A stretch of DNA of 64,000 nt. It comes from DASWIG01 sp965371445. Lineage in GTDB: Bacteria > Acidobacteriota > Thermoanaerobaculia > Multivoradales > J023. Numbering within the stretch: position 1 is the stretch's first letter; each line of letters starts with the position of its first letter. The stretch covers positions 36,167 through 100,166 of the forward strand of contig CBDUYN010000012.1 of the NCBI GenBank assembly GCA_965371445.1, read 5' to 3'. A program made the position numbers and the translations under genes. Of this stretch, positions 48,025 to 56,803 are shown piece by piece. The notes beneath the pieces are model-generated. The model searched no databases, was not told where the DNA came from, and saw only the letters and a program-made list of their open reading frames with translations.

Positions 48025-50211
48025 CTAGAACGTACGGCCGAGATGAAGGTAGAAGCGGTCGTTCCCGTCCTCGGCGACGCCGTAGGCGAGAAATAGCGGA
48101 CCGAAGAACGTCTCGGTCATGAGCATCACGCTCACCGAGGTGCGCAGGTCGTCGAGCTGGACGTCCTCGCCGCTCGGCCAGACGTCGCCGGTCTCGACCA
48201 CGGCACCGCCGAAGACGTCGCCGAGGCCTGGGAAGCCGTCAAAGAACCGGTAGTGGTAGCCCAGGCGGGCGACGGCAAAGACCGGGCCGCGCAGCTGTCC
48301 CTCGGCGTAGCCGCCGAAAGAGAGGAGCCCCCCGACCCGGAACTCCTCGAAGCTTGGCAGCTCGCTCCCCAGATCCGAGCCGCCGTCGGCGCCGAGGAGG
48401 AAGGTGTGGCGGCCGCGGCTCATCGCCTTCAAAGCGTGCAGGGAAAAAAGCTCGTAGGGCAGGAGCTCGGCGCCCAGGGCGTCGAGGGAGAGGAAAAGCT
48501 CGACGTCGAGGAGGGTGCCGCGGCGCGGAATCGCCGCGTTGTCGGTCGTGTCGACGGCCAGGCGGAGCCGGAAACCACCGCGGTTGACGTCGAAGCTCGG
48601 CAGCACGGCCGAGCCGGTTTTGACCCGCGCCTCGACGCCGCCGCGCAGGGCTCCGAGGCGCAGCTCGCCGTGATGCCCCAGCCGTACCCCGAGGTCGAGG
48701 CCGGCTTCCGCCGTCGTGATCCTGTACTCCGCCACCTTCGCGGCGTCGTCGTAAACCGCCTGCGTCTCGGTGCGGACCTCGAGGCGCGGAGCCAGGAAGT
48801 AGCGGCCGGCAAAATCGAAGGGCTGGTAGATCTCGCTCAAAACACCCTGGTCCTCGCCGATCCGCAGCTCGTTGCGCCACTCGGCGCCGCGGGCGTTCAA
48901 CTGTTTCGACGTGACGTTCAGGAGCGCGGTAAAGCCCGTGTCGCCCAGCAGGTCGCTGCGGAAGTTGAGGCCGAAGCGCAGGTAGCTCGGCCCCCAGGCC
49001 TTCTCTTTCACCGTGAAGACGACACCGCTTGCCCCGTCGTCCTCGGCGAGGTCGAAGCGTACCTGCTCGAAGTCGTCGAGGCCAAAGACGCGTTCGAGGT
49101 CTTCGCCCAGGATGTCGAGGTCGAGGCTCGTACCGGGCCGAGTGTCGATCCGGTGGCGGATCTGCCGCTCGTCGACGTGGACGTTGCCCTCGACCCGGAC
49201 GAAGGCGACCTCCACCTCACGCGGCTCGGGCGGACGGCGCGCGGCGGCGTGGCGCTGCCAGGCGTCCTCGTCGAGGCTCCAGGCGACGAGCGCGTCGAGG
49301 TGGCGGCGCGCCTCCGCCTCCCCGGCGTCGATGACGCCTCTCGCGTCGTCAAACGCCATGGAGCCGAATTCCTGCACCGCCGGCACGAGGACCAGATCGG
49401 CTTTCGCAAGGCGCGACTCCATGTTCCCCCGGGTCAGCATGTTGAGCGCCTGGTTGGTGATCTCGAGGAAGTCGTCGAGCTCCTCGCGGGTCAGGAGCCG
49501 TTCGGCGATGTCGACGGCAATGACGACGTCGGCGCCCATCTCACGGACGACGTCGACCGGGACGTTGTTGGCGATACCGCCGTCGACCAGCAGCCGCCCG
49601 TCGAGGTCGACGGGCGAGAAGACGCCGGGAATCGCCATTGAGGCGCGGATCGCCGTCGCCAGCTGTCCTGAGCCCAGGACGACCTCCTCGCCGGTCGTGA
49701 TGTCGGCCGCCACGGCCCGGAAAGGTGTCGGCAGCTGGTCGAAGTCGGTCGTGTCGGCGACGCCCCGGAGGTAGCGGCTCAGCAGAAAGCCGAGCTTTTG
49801 TCCCGTCCTGAGCCCCGGGGGGAGCTTGAAGCCCTTCCTGCCGACGCCGAGGTCGACGTCCATCATGTAGCGCCGCTCGTCCTCCTTGCGGCGGAAGGCG
49901 AGCTCGCGGTAGGCGGTACGGTCGGCGAGGACGTCGGCCCAGTCGAGGGTGGTCAAGATCTCCCCGATCTCCCCGGGTGAGTAGCCGGCGGCGTAGAAGC
50001 CGCCGACGATGGCGCCCATCGAGGTGCCGGCGACGTAGTCGACCGGGACGCGTTGCTCCTCCAGAACCTTCAGGACGCCGACGTGGGCGGCACCGCGGGC
50101 GCCGCCGCCGGAGAGCGCGAGGCCGATCGTCGGGCGTTCCTGGGCGGCGGAAGCCGGCGTCAGGGCGAGGAGGTAAAAGAGGAGGACGTTTGCGTGCCGG
50201 GGAGACCTCAT
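48025..50211 (-). CDS. Patatin-like phospholipase fused to POTRA and Omp85 barrel (PlpD-type), paralogue
   Basis: A 728-residue exported protein: signal peptide 1-23; patatin ~28-310 with GGGARG (35-40), nucleophile Ser64 in GTSMG and Asp210 in DGG; POTRA-like ~320-410 (VAFVRVEGNVHVDERQIRHR); barrel to the C-terminal FYLHLGRTF. Same design as 10265-12454, with much sequence in common (AGTSMG, LDGRLLVDGG..NNVPVDVV, KAWGPSYLRFGLN). By analogy with PlpD it is a phospholipase of the type V secretion group, possibly exposed on the surface. Transcribed alone, 128 bp after the next upstream gene. Confidence 0.92.
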   Translation of the reverse strand: MRSPRHANVLLFYLLALTPASAAQERPTIGLALSGGGARGAAHVGVLKVLEEQRVPVDYVAGTSMGAIVGGFYAAGYSPGEIGEILTTLDWADVLADRTAYRELAFRRKEDERRYMMDVDLGVGRKGFKLPPGLRTGQKLGFLLSRYLRGVADTTDFDQLPTPFRAVAADITTGEEVVLGSGQLATAIRASMAIPGVFSPVDLDGRLLVDGGIANNVPVDVVREMGADVVIAVDIAERLLTREELDDFLEITNQALNMLTRGNMESRLAKADLVLVPAVQEFGSMAFDDARGVIDAGEAEARRHLDALVAWSLDEDAWQRHAAARRPPEPREVEVAFVRVEGNVHVDERQIRHRIDTRPGTSLDLDILGEDLERVFGLDDFEQVRFDLAEDDGASGVVFTVKEKAWGPSYLRFGLNFRSDLLGDTGFTALLNVTSKQLNARGAEWRNELRIGEDQGVLSEIYQPFDFAGRYFLAPRLEVRTETQAVYDDAAKVAEYRITTAEAGLDLGVRLGHHGELRLGALRGGVEARVKTGSAVLPSFDVNRGGFRLRLAVDTTDNAAIPRRGTLLDVELFLSLDALGAELLPYELFSLHALKAMSRGRHTFLLGADGGSDLGSELPSFEEFRVGGLLSFGGYAEGQLRGPVFAVARLGYHYRFFDGFPGLGDVFGGAVVETGDVWPSGEDVQLDDLRTSVSVMLMTETFFGPLFLAYGVAEDGNDRFYLHLGRTF

Positions 50212-50339
50212 GAGAGGGGACTTTCGGGTCAGGTTTCAAGGCGGAGATCTTACCCGGCGTGCCCACGGATGGCCAGTACCGGAGCTCCTCGTCGGCGTGC
50301 CTCAATCCTCCGGCGCCATCGGGACCGCGTGTGGAACGC

Positions 50340-52022
50340 TCACCGGCGCACGCTCCGCAGGTTGCGGACGCGTCCCGCGTTGATCGTCAGCGCCGTGACG
50401 CCGCCCTCGGCGTCGCGCTCGAAACGCAGCATCACGCCCTGGCCGGAAAAAGCGTCGGCAAAGAGCGGCTTGAGCTCAATGTCATCACCGCGCCGGCGCA
50501 CGACGAGGACGCCGTCTTCCACCTCCAGGACCTGCTCGCTCAGGAGCTCGTCGCTGAAGAAGCGTCCGGCGTAGGCTTCTAGCTCCGCCGCCGAGGGGTT
50601 CGACCGTTCGAAGCGCTCGAAGACGAGCGGCGGCTGGCCGGCCACCTCCACCGTCATGCTCTCGGGCTTCGAACCGAGGGGCTCGAAACGAACCTCGACC
50701 CGCATCGGCGTCTCGAGCATGCGGAAGCGGTCGCTGCCCAGCGCGGCAAGCTCCGAATCGAAGCCGCCGCGAGAGTAGAAAAGCTTGCCCTCGCGGAGGA
50801 CGATCTCCCGGGCCCTGCTCGCCGACTCGTCCCAATAGGATCCCGTGACTCGTTCCAGGTCCTCCAACGCGGCGCCTTCGACCTTCGCTTGCGGCTCCGC
50901 CGCGGTCTCGGCCTCGCCCTCCATCACGTCGGCCAGGTAGAGCTCCGCCACCCGCCGGGCCAACGGCCCCGGGCTGATCGTCCCCAGGTTGCAGAGCACG
51001 GCAACCGTGAGCTCGTGGTCGGGGTAGCGGTCCATGGCCGCGCGGAAGCCCACGAAGGCGCCGCCGTGCCCGATCGTCCGGACGCCGCGGTGCTCGCCCA
51101 CCATGAGCCCGAAAGCGTAGCCCGTGTCGGCGCCGTCGTTGAGCTTGGCCGGCGTCTCCACCGTCTCGATCAGCTCCGGCCCCCCCTTGCCGAGGCGGTT
51201 GTCGTAGAAGTTCCGGTCCCAGAGCAGGAGGTCCTCGACGGTGGTGAAGATCCCGCCGTCGCCCACCATGTCGAGGCTCGTCATGGAGAGGCGGAAGCCG
51301 CCGTCCTCGGCGGGCATGTGGCCGTCGGCGCGGTTCCTGACGACGTGGGTGTGGTCGTCGTGGAAGTGGGTGTTCTTCATCCCCAGCCGGCGGAAGAGGT
51401 TCTCCTCGGACCACTCGCGAAGCGTCTTCCCGGTGACGCGCTCGACGACCTGCGAGAGCAGGAAGTAGTTGGAGTTCGAGTAAAGGTACTCCTCGCCCGG
51501 CGGGAAGTTGAGCTCTTTTTGCCGCGCAATGAGCGCCACCGCTTCCGTGATCGAGTACTCGCCACCGATCTCGGCCAACTCGGCGAGCGTCAGGTAGTCG
51601 CGCACGCCGCTCGTGTGGTGAATAAGATGGCGAATCGTCACCGGCTCGCCGTAGCCCGGCATCTCGGGAAAGTGCTTCTCGACCTCGTCGTCGAGCGAGA
51701 GCTCGCCCGCCTCGGCGAGGACGGCGACGGCCATGGCCGTGAGCTGCTTCGACGTCGAGCCGATGCGAAAGACCGTCCGCGGCGAGTTGGCGATGCCGTA
51801 CTCGAGGTTGGCCATCCCGTAGCCGCGGGCGTAGGCGATCTCGCCGTCGCGATAGACGCCGAGCGAGCACCCGGGAGTCTGGGTGCCGTCCCACTCGGCG
51901 AAGACCTCGTCGATCTGGACCGGAGTCGGTGAGGGCGGAGCCTTCTCGTCGGCGAGGGCGACGGTCACGACGAGGGCCGCGAGGCAGAGGAAGGCGGAGG
52001 ACAAGCGTAGTCTTGGGATCAC
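50340..52022 (-). CDS. Serine hydrolase of the beta-lactamase (class C/penicillin-binding) family
   Basis: A 560-residue exported protein with a GTG start at 52022: AAGGAG lies 9 nt upstream, whereas the in-frame TTG at 52028 is too close to it. Signal peptide ~1-24. Catalytic motifs: S-T-S-K near residue 90 (RIGSTSKQLTAMA), Y-S-N in EEYLYSNSNYFLLSQ and H-G-G in TIGHGGAFVGFRA. A C-terminal beta-rich domain (~390-560) of the kind seen in D-aminopeptidase/esterase EstB-like proteins follows. Probable peptidase or esterase acting on peptidoglycan fragments or D-peptides in the periplasm rather than a resistance enzyme; substrate not determinable. Divergent from the phosphorylase gene. Confidence 0.88.
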   Translation of the reverse strand: MIPRLRLSSAFLCLAALVVTVALADEKAPPSPTPVQIDEVFAEWDGTQTPGCSLGVYRDGEIAYARGYGMANLEYGIANSPRTVFRIGSTSKQLTAMAVAVLAEAGELSLDDEVEKHFPEMPGYGEPVTIRHLIHHTSGVRDYLTLAELAEIGGEYSITEAVALIARQKELNFPPGEEYLYSNSNYFLLSQVVERVTGKTLREWSEENLFRRLGMKNTHFHDDHTHVVRNRADGHMPAEDGGFRLSMTSLDMVGDGGIFTTVEDLLLWDRNFYDNRLGKGGPELIETVETPAKLNDGADTGYAFGLMVGEHRGVRTIGHGGAFVGFRAAMDRYPDHELTVAVLCNLGTISPGPLARRVAELYLADVMEGEAETAAEPQAKVEGAALEDLERVTGSYWDESASRAREIVLREGKLFYSRGGFDSELAALGSDRFRMLETPMRVEVRFEPLGSKPESMTVEVAGQPPLVFERFERSNPSAAELEAYAGRFFSDELLSEQVLEVEDGVLVVRRRGDDIELKPLFADAFSGQGVMLRFERDAEGGVTALTINAGRVRNLRSVRR

Positions 52023-52104
52023 GGGCAAGGTCTCCTTTCGACACGTAGTCTACCCGAATCCCCGAATCAGCTTTCGGGATAGGATTCGGCGCCGAAGGAA
52101 AGCC

Positions 52105-53094
52105 ATGACGGAAACGAAATCGATACCTGGCCCGAATCTCGATCGACAGGCTCTCGAAGAGCACGTCCTGCACCTCCCCAAACCCAGCGGCCTGAGTAGC
52201 GCGGCGGCCGAGCGTTCCCGGCTGCTCGCCGGCGTCCGCTACCTGGTGCTCGTCGGCAGCCCGCGCCGCGCCCGGCGCATCGCTCAGCTCGCCCACGAAC
52301 GCTACGGCGCCCGTCACGACGCCGACGGCAGCTGCTATTGCGACCTCACCCGCCCCGGACGCGACGAGATCGGACGCGAGTTCGCCGTCTACGGCCTGGA
52401 GCTTGCGGGCGGGGCGCGCCTCGCCGTCGCTTCGCACGGCATCGGCAAGGCCGGCGTCGAGATCGTCCTCGCGGAGCTCCCGGCGCTCATCGCCCTGATC
52501 CAGGACGGCGAGGCCCCGGAGCTGCGTGGCGTCCTGCGCTGCGGGACGCGCGGCACCCTGGCGCCGGTGCCGGTGGGCTCGGTGGCGCTGTCGACGTCTT
52601 GCCGCGACGAGAGCCTGACGGTCGAAGAGCCGTCGCCGCGTTGGTTGGAGCGCCTGCGTGCCGTGGCGCGCGAGCGGTCGATGCGGGTCGTCCGCGAAGA
52701 GGAGATGGCCGAGCTGAAGAGCACCGGCTTGCCTGGCGCCGCGTCCCTGCTGGTCGAAGGGGCCGGGATTTCGACGTCCTTTTTTTGGGAAGGGCAGGGA
52801 CGCCGACTCTTTGGCGCCCCCGACACGGAAGCCACCAACGACGACGGTGACCGGCTTCTCCAAAGCTGGATCGACGCGGGCGTGGCCTGGATCGAGATGG
52901 AGGACTACACGGTGCTGCGCATCGCCCGGCGTTGCGGCATGCCGGCAGCGACGCTCGGAGCCGTCGTCGGGAAGCGGCTCCAGGCCGACGGCGACTTCCA
53001 GTCGGGCTACGACAAGGCGGCCCTCGAGGCGAGCGAGCTGCTCCCGCCGGAGCTTGCCCTGGAGGCGATCCGTGCCGACGCCGAGGGTGGCTGA
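52105..53094 (+). CDS. Uridine phosphorylase-like nucleoside phosphorylase
   Basis: A 329-residue cytoplasmic enzyme of the PNP/UDP family, cleaving nucleosides with phosphate in pyrimidine salvage. Seen: LVLVGSPRRARRIAQLAHER near the N-terminus (phosphate-binding Gly/Arg), VASHGIGKAGVEIVLAELPA, RCGTRGTL (phosphate loop), and AWIEMEDYTVLRIARRCGM, where E-M-E recalls the ribose-binding Glu of the family. Longer than E. coli Udp (253 residues), with an N-terminal extension as in some eukaryotic-like uridine phosphorylases. GAAGGAAAGCC precedes the ATG, and a TAGGAT -10 lies at 52080-52085. Specificity (uridine or other nucleoside) not certain. Confidence 0.85.
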   Translation: MTETKSIPGPNLDRQALEEHVLHLPKPSGLSSAAAERSRLLAGVRYLVLVGSPRRARRIAQLAHERYGARHDADGSCYCDLTRPGRDEIGREFAVYGLELAGGARLAVASHGIGKAGVEIVLAELPALIALIQDGEAPELRGVLRCGTRGTLAPVPVGSVALSTSCRDESLTVEEPSPRWLERLRAVARERSMRVVREEEMAELKSTGLPGAASLLVEGAGISTSFFWEGQGRRLFGAPDTEATNDDGDRLLQSWIDAGVAWIEMEDYTVLRIARRCGMPAATLGAVVGKRLQADGDFQSGYDKAALEASELLPPELALEAIRADAEGG

Positions 53095-53167
53095 GGTGCT
53101 CTGAGCAGCCCGCCGAGCGCTCGCTTTCGTCACGCTCATGTCGAGTCGGCCGTGCCACCCAGGCATG

Positions 53168-53194
53168 AAAAAAGCGGAGCCTCAAGGGCTCCGC
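53168..53194 (-). terminator. Rho-independent terminator of the RYDRHD-repeat gene
   Basis: Minus strand: GCGGAGCC, loop CTTGA, GGCTCCGC, then TTTTTT. The 8-bp perfect GC-rich stem with U-run lies 26 bp after the stop at 53221. Confidence 0.88.
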
Positions 53195-53220
53195 CACGAA
53201 GAGAACGATCGGCGATCGAC

Positions 53221-53940
53221 TCAGAAGCCGAGGTGGATGCTGAAGTGCGGCCCGTCGACGGCGAAGTAGCCGCTGGCAAAGAAGTCGTCGTTGCAGTAGG
53301 CATAGGGCCGGTAGGTCAAGGCCGCGTTCACGTAGACCGGGAAGCGGTAGATCGTGTGGTAGTGACCGTGACCCGAGTAGTAGACCCGGTCGTAGTAGTA
53401 GTCGCGGTAGTGGTGCCTCGCGTCGTGGGCGATCCGGCGCGGGAAGTAGAAGGAACGGTGCCGGTCGTAACGGTCATGCCGGTCGTAACGGTTATACCGG
53501 TCGTAACGGTTATACCGGTCGTAACGGTCATGCCGGTCGTAACGGTCATGCCGGTCGTAACGGCCATGCCGGTCATTGCGGTCGTTCCGGTCGTAACGGC
53601 CATGCCGGTCATTGCGGTCGTTCCGGTCGTAGCGGCCGTGCCGATCGTGGCGATCCTGCCGGTCGTAGCGGCCGTCGCGGTCACGGTCCGAATGCCGGTT
53701 CTGGCGTGTCTCGCCGCGGCTGGCGTGACTGTCGACGCGGACCTGGCGGCCGCGACGCTCTTCGACGCGCCGGTCGCCTCTGTCGCGGCCGTTGCCGTCG
53801 GCGAAGGCCGCGGGGGCCGTCAGGATCAGGACGAGGGCGGAAAGGGCGGCGACGCTCCAGCGGCTCCGAAACGGAGCGTCCCAGCGGGATCTACGGTGGG
53901 GAAGTGGCTTGTGGGGACGTGGGCTGTGGTTCGCGTTCAT
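53221..53940 (-). CDS. Secreted repeat protein rich in Arg-Tyr-Asp-Arg-His-Asp
   Basis: A 239-residue protein. The ATG at 53940 follows AAGGAGGCA; the frame is open upstream without a ribosome-binding site. Basic N-terminus, TM/signal segment ~30-47 (VAALSALVLILTAPAAFA), then a highly charged linker and about twelve R-Y-D-R-H/N-D hexapeptide repeats (~85-160), followed by a small Tyr/His-rich domain (YYYDRVYYSGHGHYHTIYRF) ending FSIHLGF. The alternation of Arg, Asp, His and Tyr suggests an extended polyampholyte, perhaps metal- or nucleic-acid-binding. The C-terminal part resembles short secreted His/Tyr-rich proteins of unknown function. Confidence 0.8.
   Translation of the reverse strand: MNANHSPRPHKPLPHRRSRWDAPFRSRWSVAALSALVLILTAPAAFADGNGRDRGDRRVEERRGRQVRVDSHASRGETRQNRHSDRDRDGRYDRQDRHDRHGRYDRNDRNDRHGRYDRNDRNDRHGRYDRHDRYDRHDRYDRYNRYDRYNRYDRHDRYDRHRSFYFPRRIAHDARHHYRDYYYDRVYYSGHGHYHTIYRFPVYVNAALTYRPYAYCNDDFFASGYFAVDGPHFSIHLGF
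53462..53677 (-). repeat. Tandem 18-bp coding repeat (12 units)
   Basis: Twelve consecutive 18-bp units of the type CGGTCGTAACGGTCATGC (plus-strand view) inside the RYDRHD gene. The units at 53480-53515 are identical to each other, and a 36-bp higher-order unit occurs twice at 53552-53623. The multiple-of-three period keeps the frame, so copy number can vary by slippage without breaking the protein. Confidence 0.9.
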
Positions 53941-54008
53941 GGTCTTTGCCTCCTTGCTCTCCCCCCAGTGCGAATTCCGGGCCAACTTTCCTCTGGCCAA
54001 AGAATTCT

Positions 54009-54026
54009 CTTGCAAACTGCTGCAAG
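54009..54026. promoter_or_regulatory. Operator-like inverted repeat upstream of the RYDRHD gene
   Basis: CTTGCA-6 bp-TGCAAG, about 68 bp before the ATG at 53940, in an AT-richer leader (53941-54110). Possible binding site for a dimeric regulator. Confidence 0.3.
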
Positions 54027-54117
54027 AAAAGGACTTGCACGATTCACCCCGATTCAGGGACTGCATGCCGGCGCCGTCAATCGTCCCCAGGAGAGGACAG
54101 GTCGTCCCAGCCGCCGT

Positions 54118-54966
54118 CTAGTTCCGGCATACCGCTTCCACGCCCACCGAGTAGAGGCCGAGGGCGGAAAGCGTCGCCGTGACGTGGCCGTTCAGGCCGT
54201 CGGCAAATTGGATTTCCAGGACTCCGAAGGAAGTCGGGACGATCGAGGTGAGCTCGGCGGCGGTGCGCCGGAAGGCGACCTCGGTGGCGTAGAGGTCCGA
54301 CGCGAACCTCAGGACCCCAGCCTCGTTGTAGATCGCGTAAGAGGCCACCGGCGTTTCTCCGTCCGGCTGCTGGGCGCTGTCGATCCAGAACGTCAGGTCC
54401 GTGTCGTCAAAGGCGCCGCCGGAGAGGAAACGGATCGTCAGCAGCGAGCAGAGGTCGTTCGAGCCCGTGGGCTCGACGTTCAGGAGCCGGAAGCCGCTGG
54501 CGAAGCCCTGGTTCGGGGTCAGTTGGTAGTAATCGCCCTGGATCACCGCATTCTCCGAGGTGGCCTCGATGATCACGAAACCGCGGGCGAAGCCGTCGTC
54601 GTCGGCCAGGAGGTTCGGCGCCAGCGAGACCCGGAACTGCCGGAGCCTCTTGCCCGGCAGGGTCACGGGGTCGACGAAAAGCGGGTTCGAAGGCCGGTCG
54701 CTGGCGTAGTAGGAGACGCGGATCTTCTCTTGCTGAGTCGTTTCGTTGCGCACCGAGAAAAAGGTGTCGGCGCCGTTCGCCTGAGTCGTGTCGACGAGGA
54801 AGAAAGGCAGCAGGAGACGCGTCGAGGCCACCGCCTTCTTGGTCGAGACCGCTTCGGCACGAGGCGCGGCGTCCGGCTCCTCAGCGGCGGCGAGGGCACA
54901 GGGAATCAGCAACGGGATCAGGCAGCAGGCGAGTAGGCTACGGGGGTTCAAGGGCGTGTCCTCCAT
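54118..54966 (-). CDS. Secreted hypothetical beta-sandwich protein
   Basis: A 282-residue exported protein: signal peptide ~1-27 (LLACCLIPLLIPCALAAA), linker, then a beta-rich domain (RLLLPFFLVDTTQANGADTF, FSVRNETTQQEKIRVSYYAS, GFVIIEATSENAVIQGDYYQ, TFWIDSAQQPDGETPVASYA) ending VEAVCRN, with Cys in NDLCSLLTIRFL and VEAVCRN possibly disulfide-bonded. The order suggests an immunoglobulin-like or jelly-roll fold. I believe similar proteins are common in Acidobacteriota genomes, but I know no function. It is preceded by CATGG-containing palindromes (54987-55012) that may be regulatory. Confidence 0.75.
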   Translation of the reverse strand: MEDTPLNPRSLLACCLIPLLIPCALAAAEEPDAAPRAEAVSTKKAVASTRLLLPFFLVDTTQANGADTFFSVRNETTQQEKIRVSYYASDRPSNPLFVDPVTLPGKRLRQFRVSLAPNLLADDDGFARGFVIIEATSENAVIQGDYYQLTPNQGFASGFRLLNVEPTGSNDLCSLLTIRFLSGGAFDDTDLTFWIDSAQQPDGETPVASYAIYNEAGVLRFASDLYATEVAFRRTAAELTSIVPTSFGVLEIQFADGLNGHVTATLSALGLYSVGVEAVCRN

Positions 54967-55075
54967 GGTATTGCACCATCTTCTTCACCATGGTGTCACA
55001 GTTTCCACGCCATGGGTAGTCAGAGCACGCGACAGGACCGTCCTTCGGGGTGGGGTCGGCCCGGGCCGGACGTGC

Positions 55076-55081
55076 TAGATT
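55076..55081 (+). promoter_or_regulatory. Candidate -10 element of mdh
   Basis: GCTAGATTGTCC: TAGATT ends 38 nt before the mdh ATG. The -35 is weak. Confidence 0.4.
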
Positions 55082-55119
55082 GTCCTCTGGAGTCAACAAC
55101 GAACGAAGGAGCCACCCCC

Positions 55120-56103
55120 ATGACTCAATCGGTTCGCATCGCCGTCACCGGCGCCGCCGGCAACATCGGCTATTCCCTGATCTTCCGCCTCGCGGCGGGC
55201 GACCTGCTGGGCCCCGATCAAGGCGTGAGCCTGTACCTGCTGGAGATCACCCCGGCTCTCGACGCCCTGGAGGGCGTCGTCATGGAGCTACGCGACTGCG
55301 CCTTCCCGCTGCTGGAGGAAATCGTGACGGGCGACGATCCCAACGAGGTTTTCCAGGGCGTCGACATGGCGTTTCTCGTCGGCGCGAGGCCCCGCGGTCC
55401 CGGCATGGAGCGCAAGGACCTGCTGCAGGCCAACGCGGCGATTTTTTCGGTCCAGGGCAAGGCCCTAAGCCACCATGCCAGCCGCGGCGTCAAGGTCCTC
55501 GTGGTGGGCAACCCCGCCAACACCAACGCCTTGATCGCGGCCTCGAACGCGGCGGACCTCAAGGCCGAGCAGTTCTCGGCCATGACCCGCCTCGACCACA
55601 ACCGGGCGATCAGCCAGCTCGCCGCGAAGACCGGATCGCACCCCACGAAGATCCGTCACATGACGATCTGGGGCAACCACTCGACGACCCAGTACCCCGA
55701 CGTCAACCACTGCATGGTCGACGACAAGGCGGCCACCGACCTCGTCGACGAGGCGTGGACCCGGGAGGATTTCATCCCCACGGTGCAGAAGCGTGGCGCG
55801 GCAATCATCAAGGCTCGCGGCGCTTCGTCGGCCGCTTCGGCCGCCTCTTCGGCCATCGACCACATGCGCGACTGGGTCCGTGGCACGGCCGAGAGCGACT
55901 GGGTGTCGATGGCCGTCATGAGCGACGGCAGCTATGGCATCAAGGTTGGGGTCTACTACTCGTTCCCGGTGACCTGTAGCGGCGGCAAGTACGAGATCGT
56001 CCAGGGTCTTACGATCGACGATTGGAGCCGCGAGCGGATGAAGGCCACCGAGGACGAGCTTTTCGAGGAGCGCGCCGGGGTGGCGGAGCTTCTCGGCGGC
56101 TAG
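55120..56103 (+). CDS. mdh: NAD(P)-dependent malate dehydrogenase
   Basis: A 327-residue cytoplasmic TCA-cycle enzyme reducing oxaloacetate to malate, of the ~330-residue group that includes cytosolic and actinobacterial MDH. Rossmann motif TGAAGNIGYSL (10-20), LLEITPALDALEGVVMELRD (adenine/Asp region), substrate-binding Arg residues in GARPRGPGMERKDLL, VVGNPANTNALIA, MTRLDHNRA (Asp and Arg) and catalytic His in IWGNHSTTQYPD. The ATG at 55120 follows GAAGGAGCC. Monocistronic. All catalytic residues present. Confidence 0.97.
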   Translation: MTQSVRIAVTGAAGNIGYSLIFRLAAGDLLGPDQGVSLYLLEITPALDALEGVVMELRDCAFPLLEEIVTGDDPNEVFQGVDMAFLVGARPRGPGMERKDLLQANAAIFSVQGKALSHHASRGVKVLVVGNPANTNALIAASNAADLKAEQFSAMTRLDHNRAISQLAAKTGSHPTKIRHMTIWGNHSTTQYPDVNHCMVDDKAATDLVDEAWTREDFIPTVQKRGAAIIKARGASSAASAASSAIDHMRDWVRGTAESDWVSMAVMSDGSYGIKVGVYYSFPVTCSGGKYEIVQGLTIDDWSRERMKATEDELFEERAGVAELLGG

Positions 56104-56138
56104 CGGCTCAGCACCCGGACCCTTGCCTGCCTCGCGAC

Positions 56139-56621
56139 TCAGCACGGCCGGTTGAAGACGCTGGTCAGGATGAGCCGCGGCGGTCCGGAGCGCGCCGCGA
56201 CGCGCTCGTAGATGCGCCCGAAGGCCCCGACCTCGGCCAGCGCGTCCCAATAGTCCTCGCTCTTCTCGTAGGGCGGCGCGGCAAAGGCCCGGACCACCGC
56301 CACGAGCCCCAGCACCATGCCGAGACCCTCCGAGGCGACCAGCAGGCACAGGTCGCAGATCGGATCCTCGTCGGCGTGCCCCGTCGGTCCCGCGGCCAGA
56401 AAGCGCGTGCCGCAGCTCCCGCACTCGATCTCTCCTGGGACCTCGGGTACCCGGATCGAATAGAGCACCTCCCCGAGCGCCAACAGCCGCCGGCCCTTGA
56501 GCGCCGCCGAGAGTTGGGGATCGACGAGCGGCATGCCGCCGATCACGATCGTCTCCTGCCGTCCGCCCCGCGCGACCTGGGGCCACCGCTGCGACTCTAC
56601 CCGCGTTTCGTGTCTCTCCAT
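56139..56621 (-). CDS. Small zinc-ribbon-like protein of unknown function
   Basis: A 160-residue cytoplasmic protein. The ATG at 56621 (MERHETRVESQRWPQ) has AAGGAAGGG upstream. Two Cys pairs, CGSCG and CDLC (~residues 77-80 and 102-105, GEIECGSCGTRFLAAG, then DEDPICDLCLL), could hold one zinc ion. N-terminal part contains GGRQETIVIGGMPLVDPQLS; the C-terminal half is helical (GMVLGLVAVVRAFAA may be a membrane-skimming helix). Could be a regulatory or metal-sensing adaptor. Convergent with mdh, 35 bp apart. No family recognised. Confidence 0.65.
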   Translation of the reverse strand: MERHETRVESQRWPQVARGGRQETIVIGGMPLVDPQLSAALKGRRLLALGEVLYSIRVPEVPGEIECGSCGTRFLAAGPTGHADEDPICDLCLLVASEGLGMVLGLVAVVRAFAAPPYEKSEDYWDALAEVGAFGRIYERVAARSGPPRLILTSVFNRPC

Positions 56622-56772
56622 GACCAAGCCCTTCCTTTGCTTCTGCCTCGTGGATGCCGCCGAGGCGGTAATCTGGCGTAACTTCGTTGAGGATGGCACA
56701 AGAGGTTCTCTATTTCAAGACGAATCTTGAATAAATCCACGGATATCTGCTGGGCTCCGGCCGGCAATCGGG

Positions 56773-56778
56773 TACGAT
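56773..56778 (+). promoter_or_regulatory. Candidate -10 element of the XRE regulator gene
   Basis: GGTACGATAG: TACGAT ends 25 nt before the ATG. Position suits a short leader; no clear -35. Confidence 0.35.
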
Positions 56779-56803
56779 AGACGCGTTCCGAGGAGCGGAG
56801 ACG

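Noticed and set aside
53462..53677. CRISPR-like array
   Set aside because: The repeats are directly adjacent without spacers, and are in-frame coding repeats of 18 bp.
53152..54936. Long plus-strand frame with V-x-P-V-V-x-V repeats
   Set aside because: It is the antisense of the RYDRHD repeat and the 54118 secreted protein. The minus-strand reading has signal peptides, ribosome-binding sites and a terminator; the plus frame has none.
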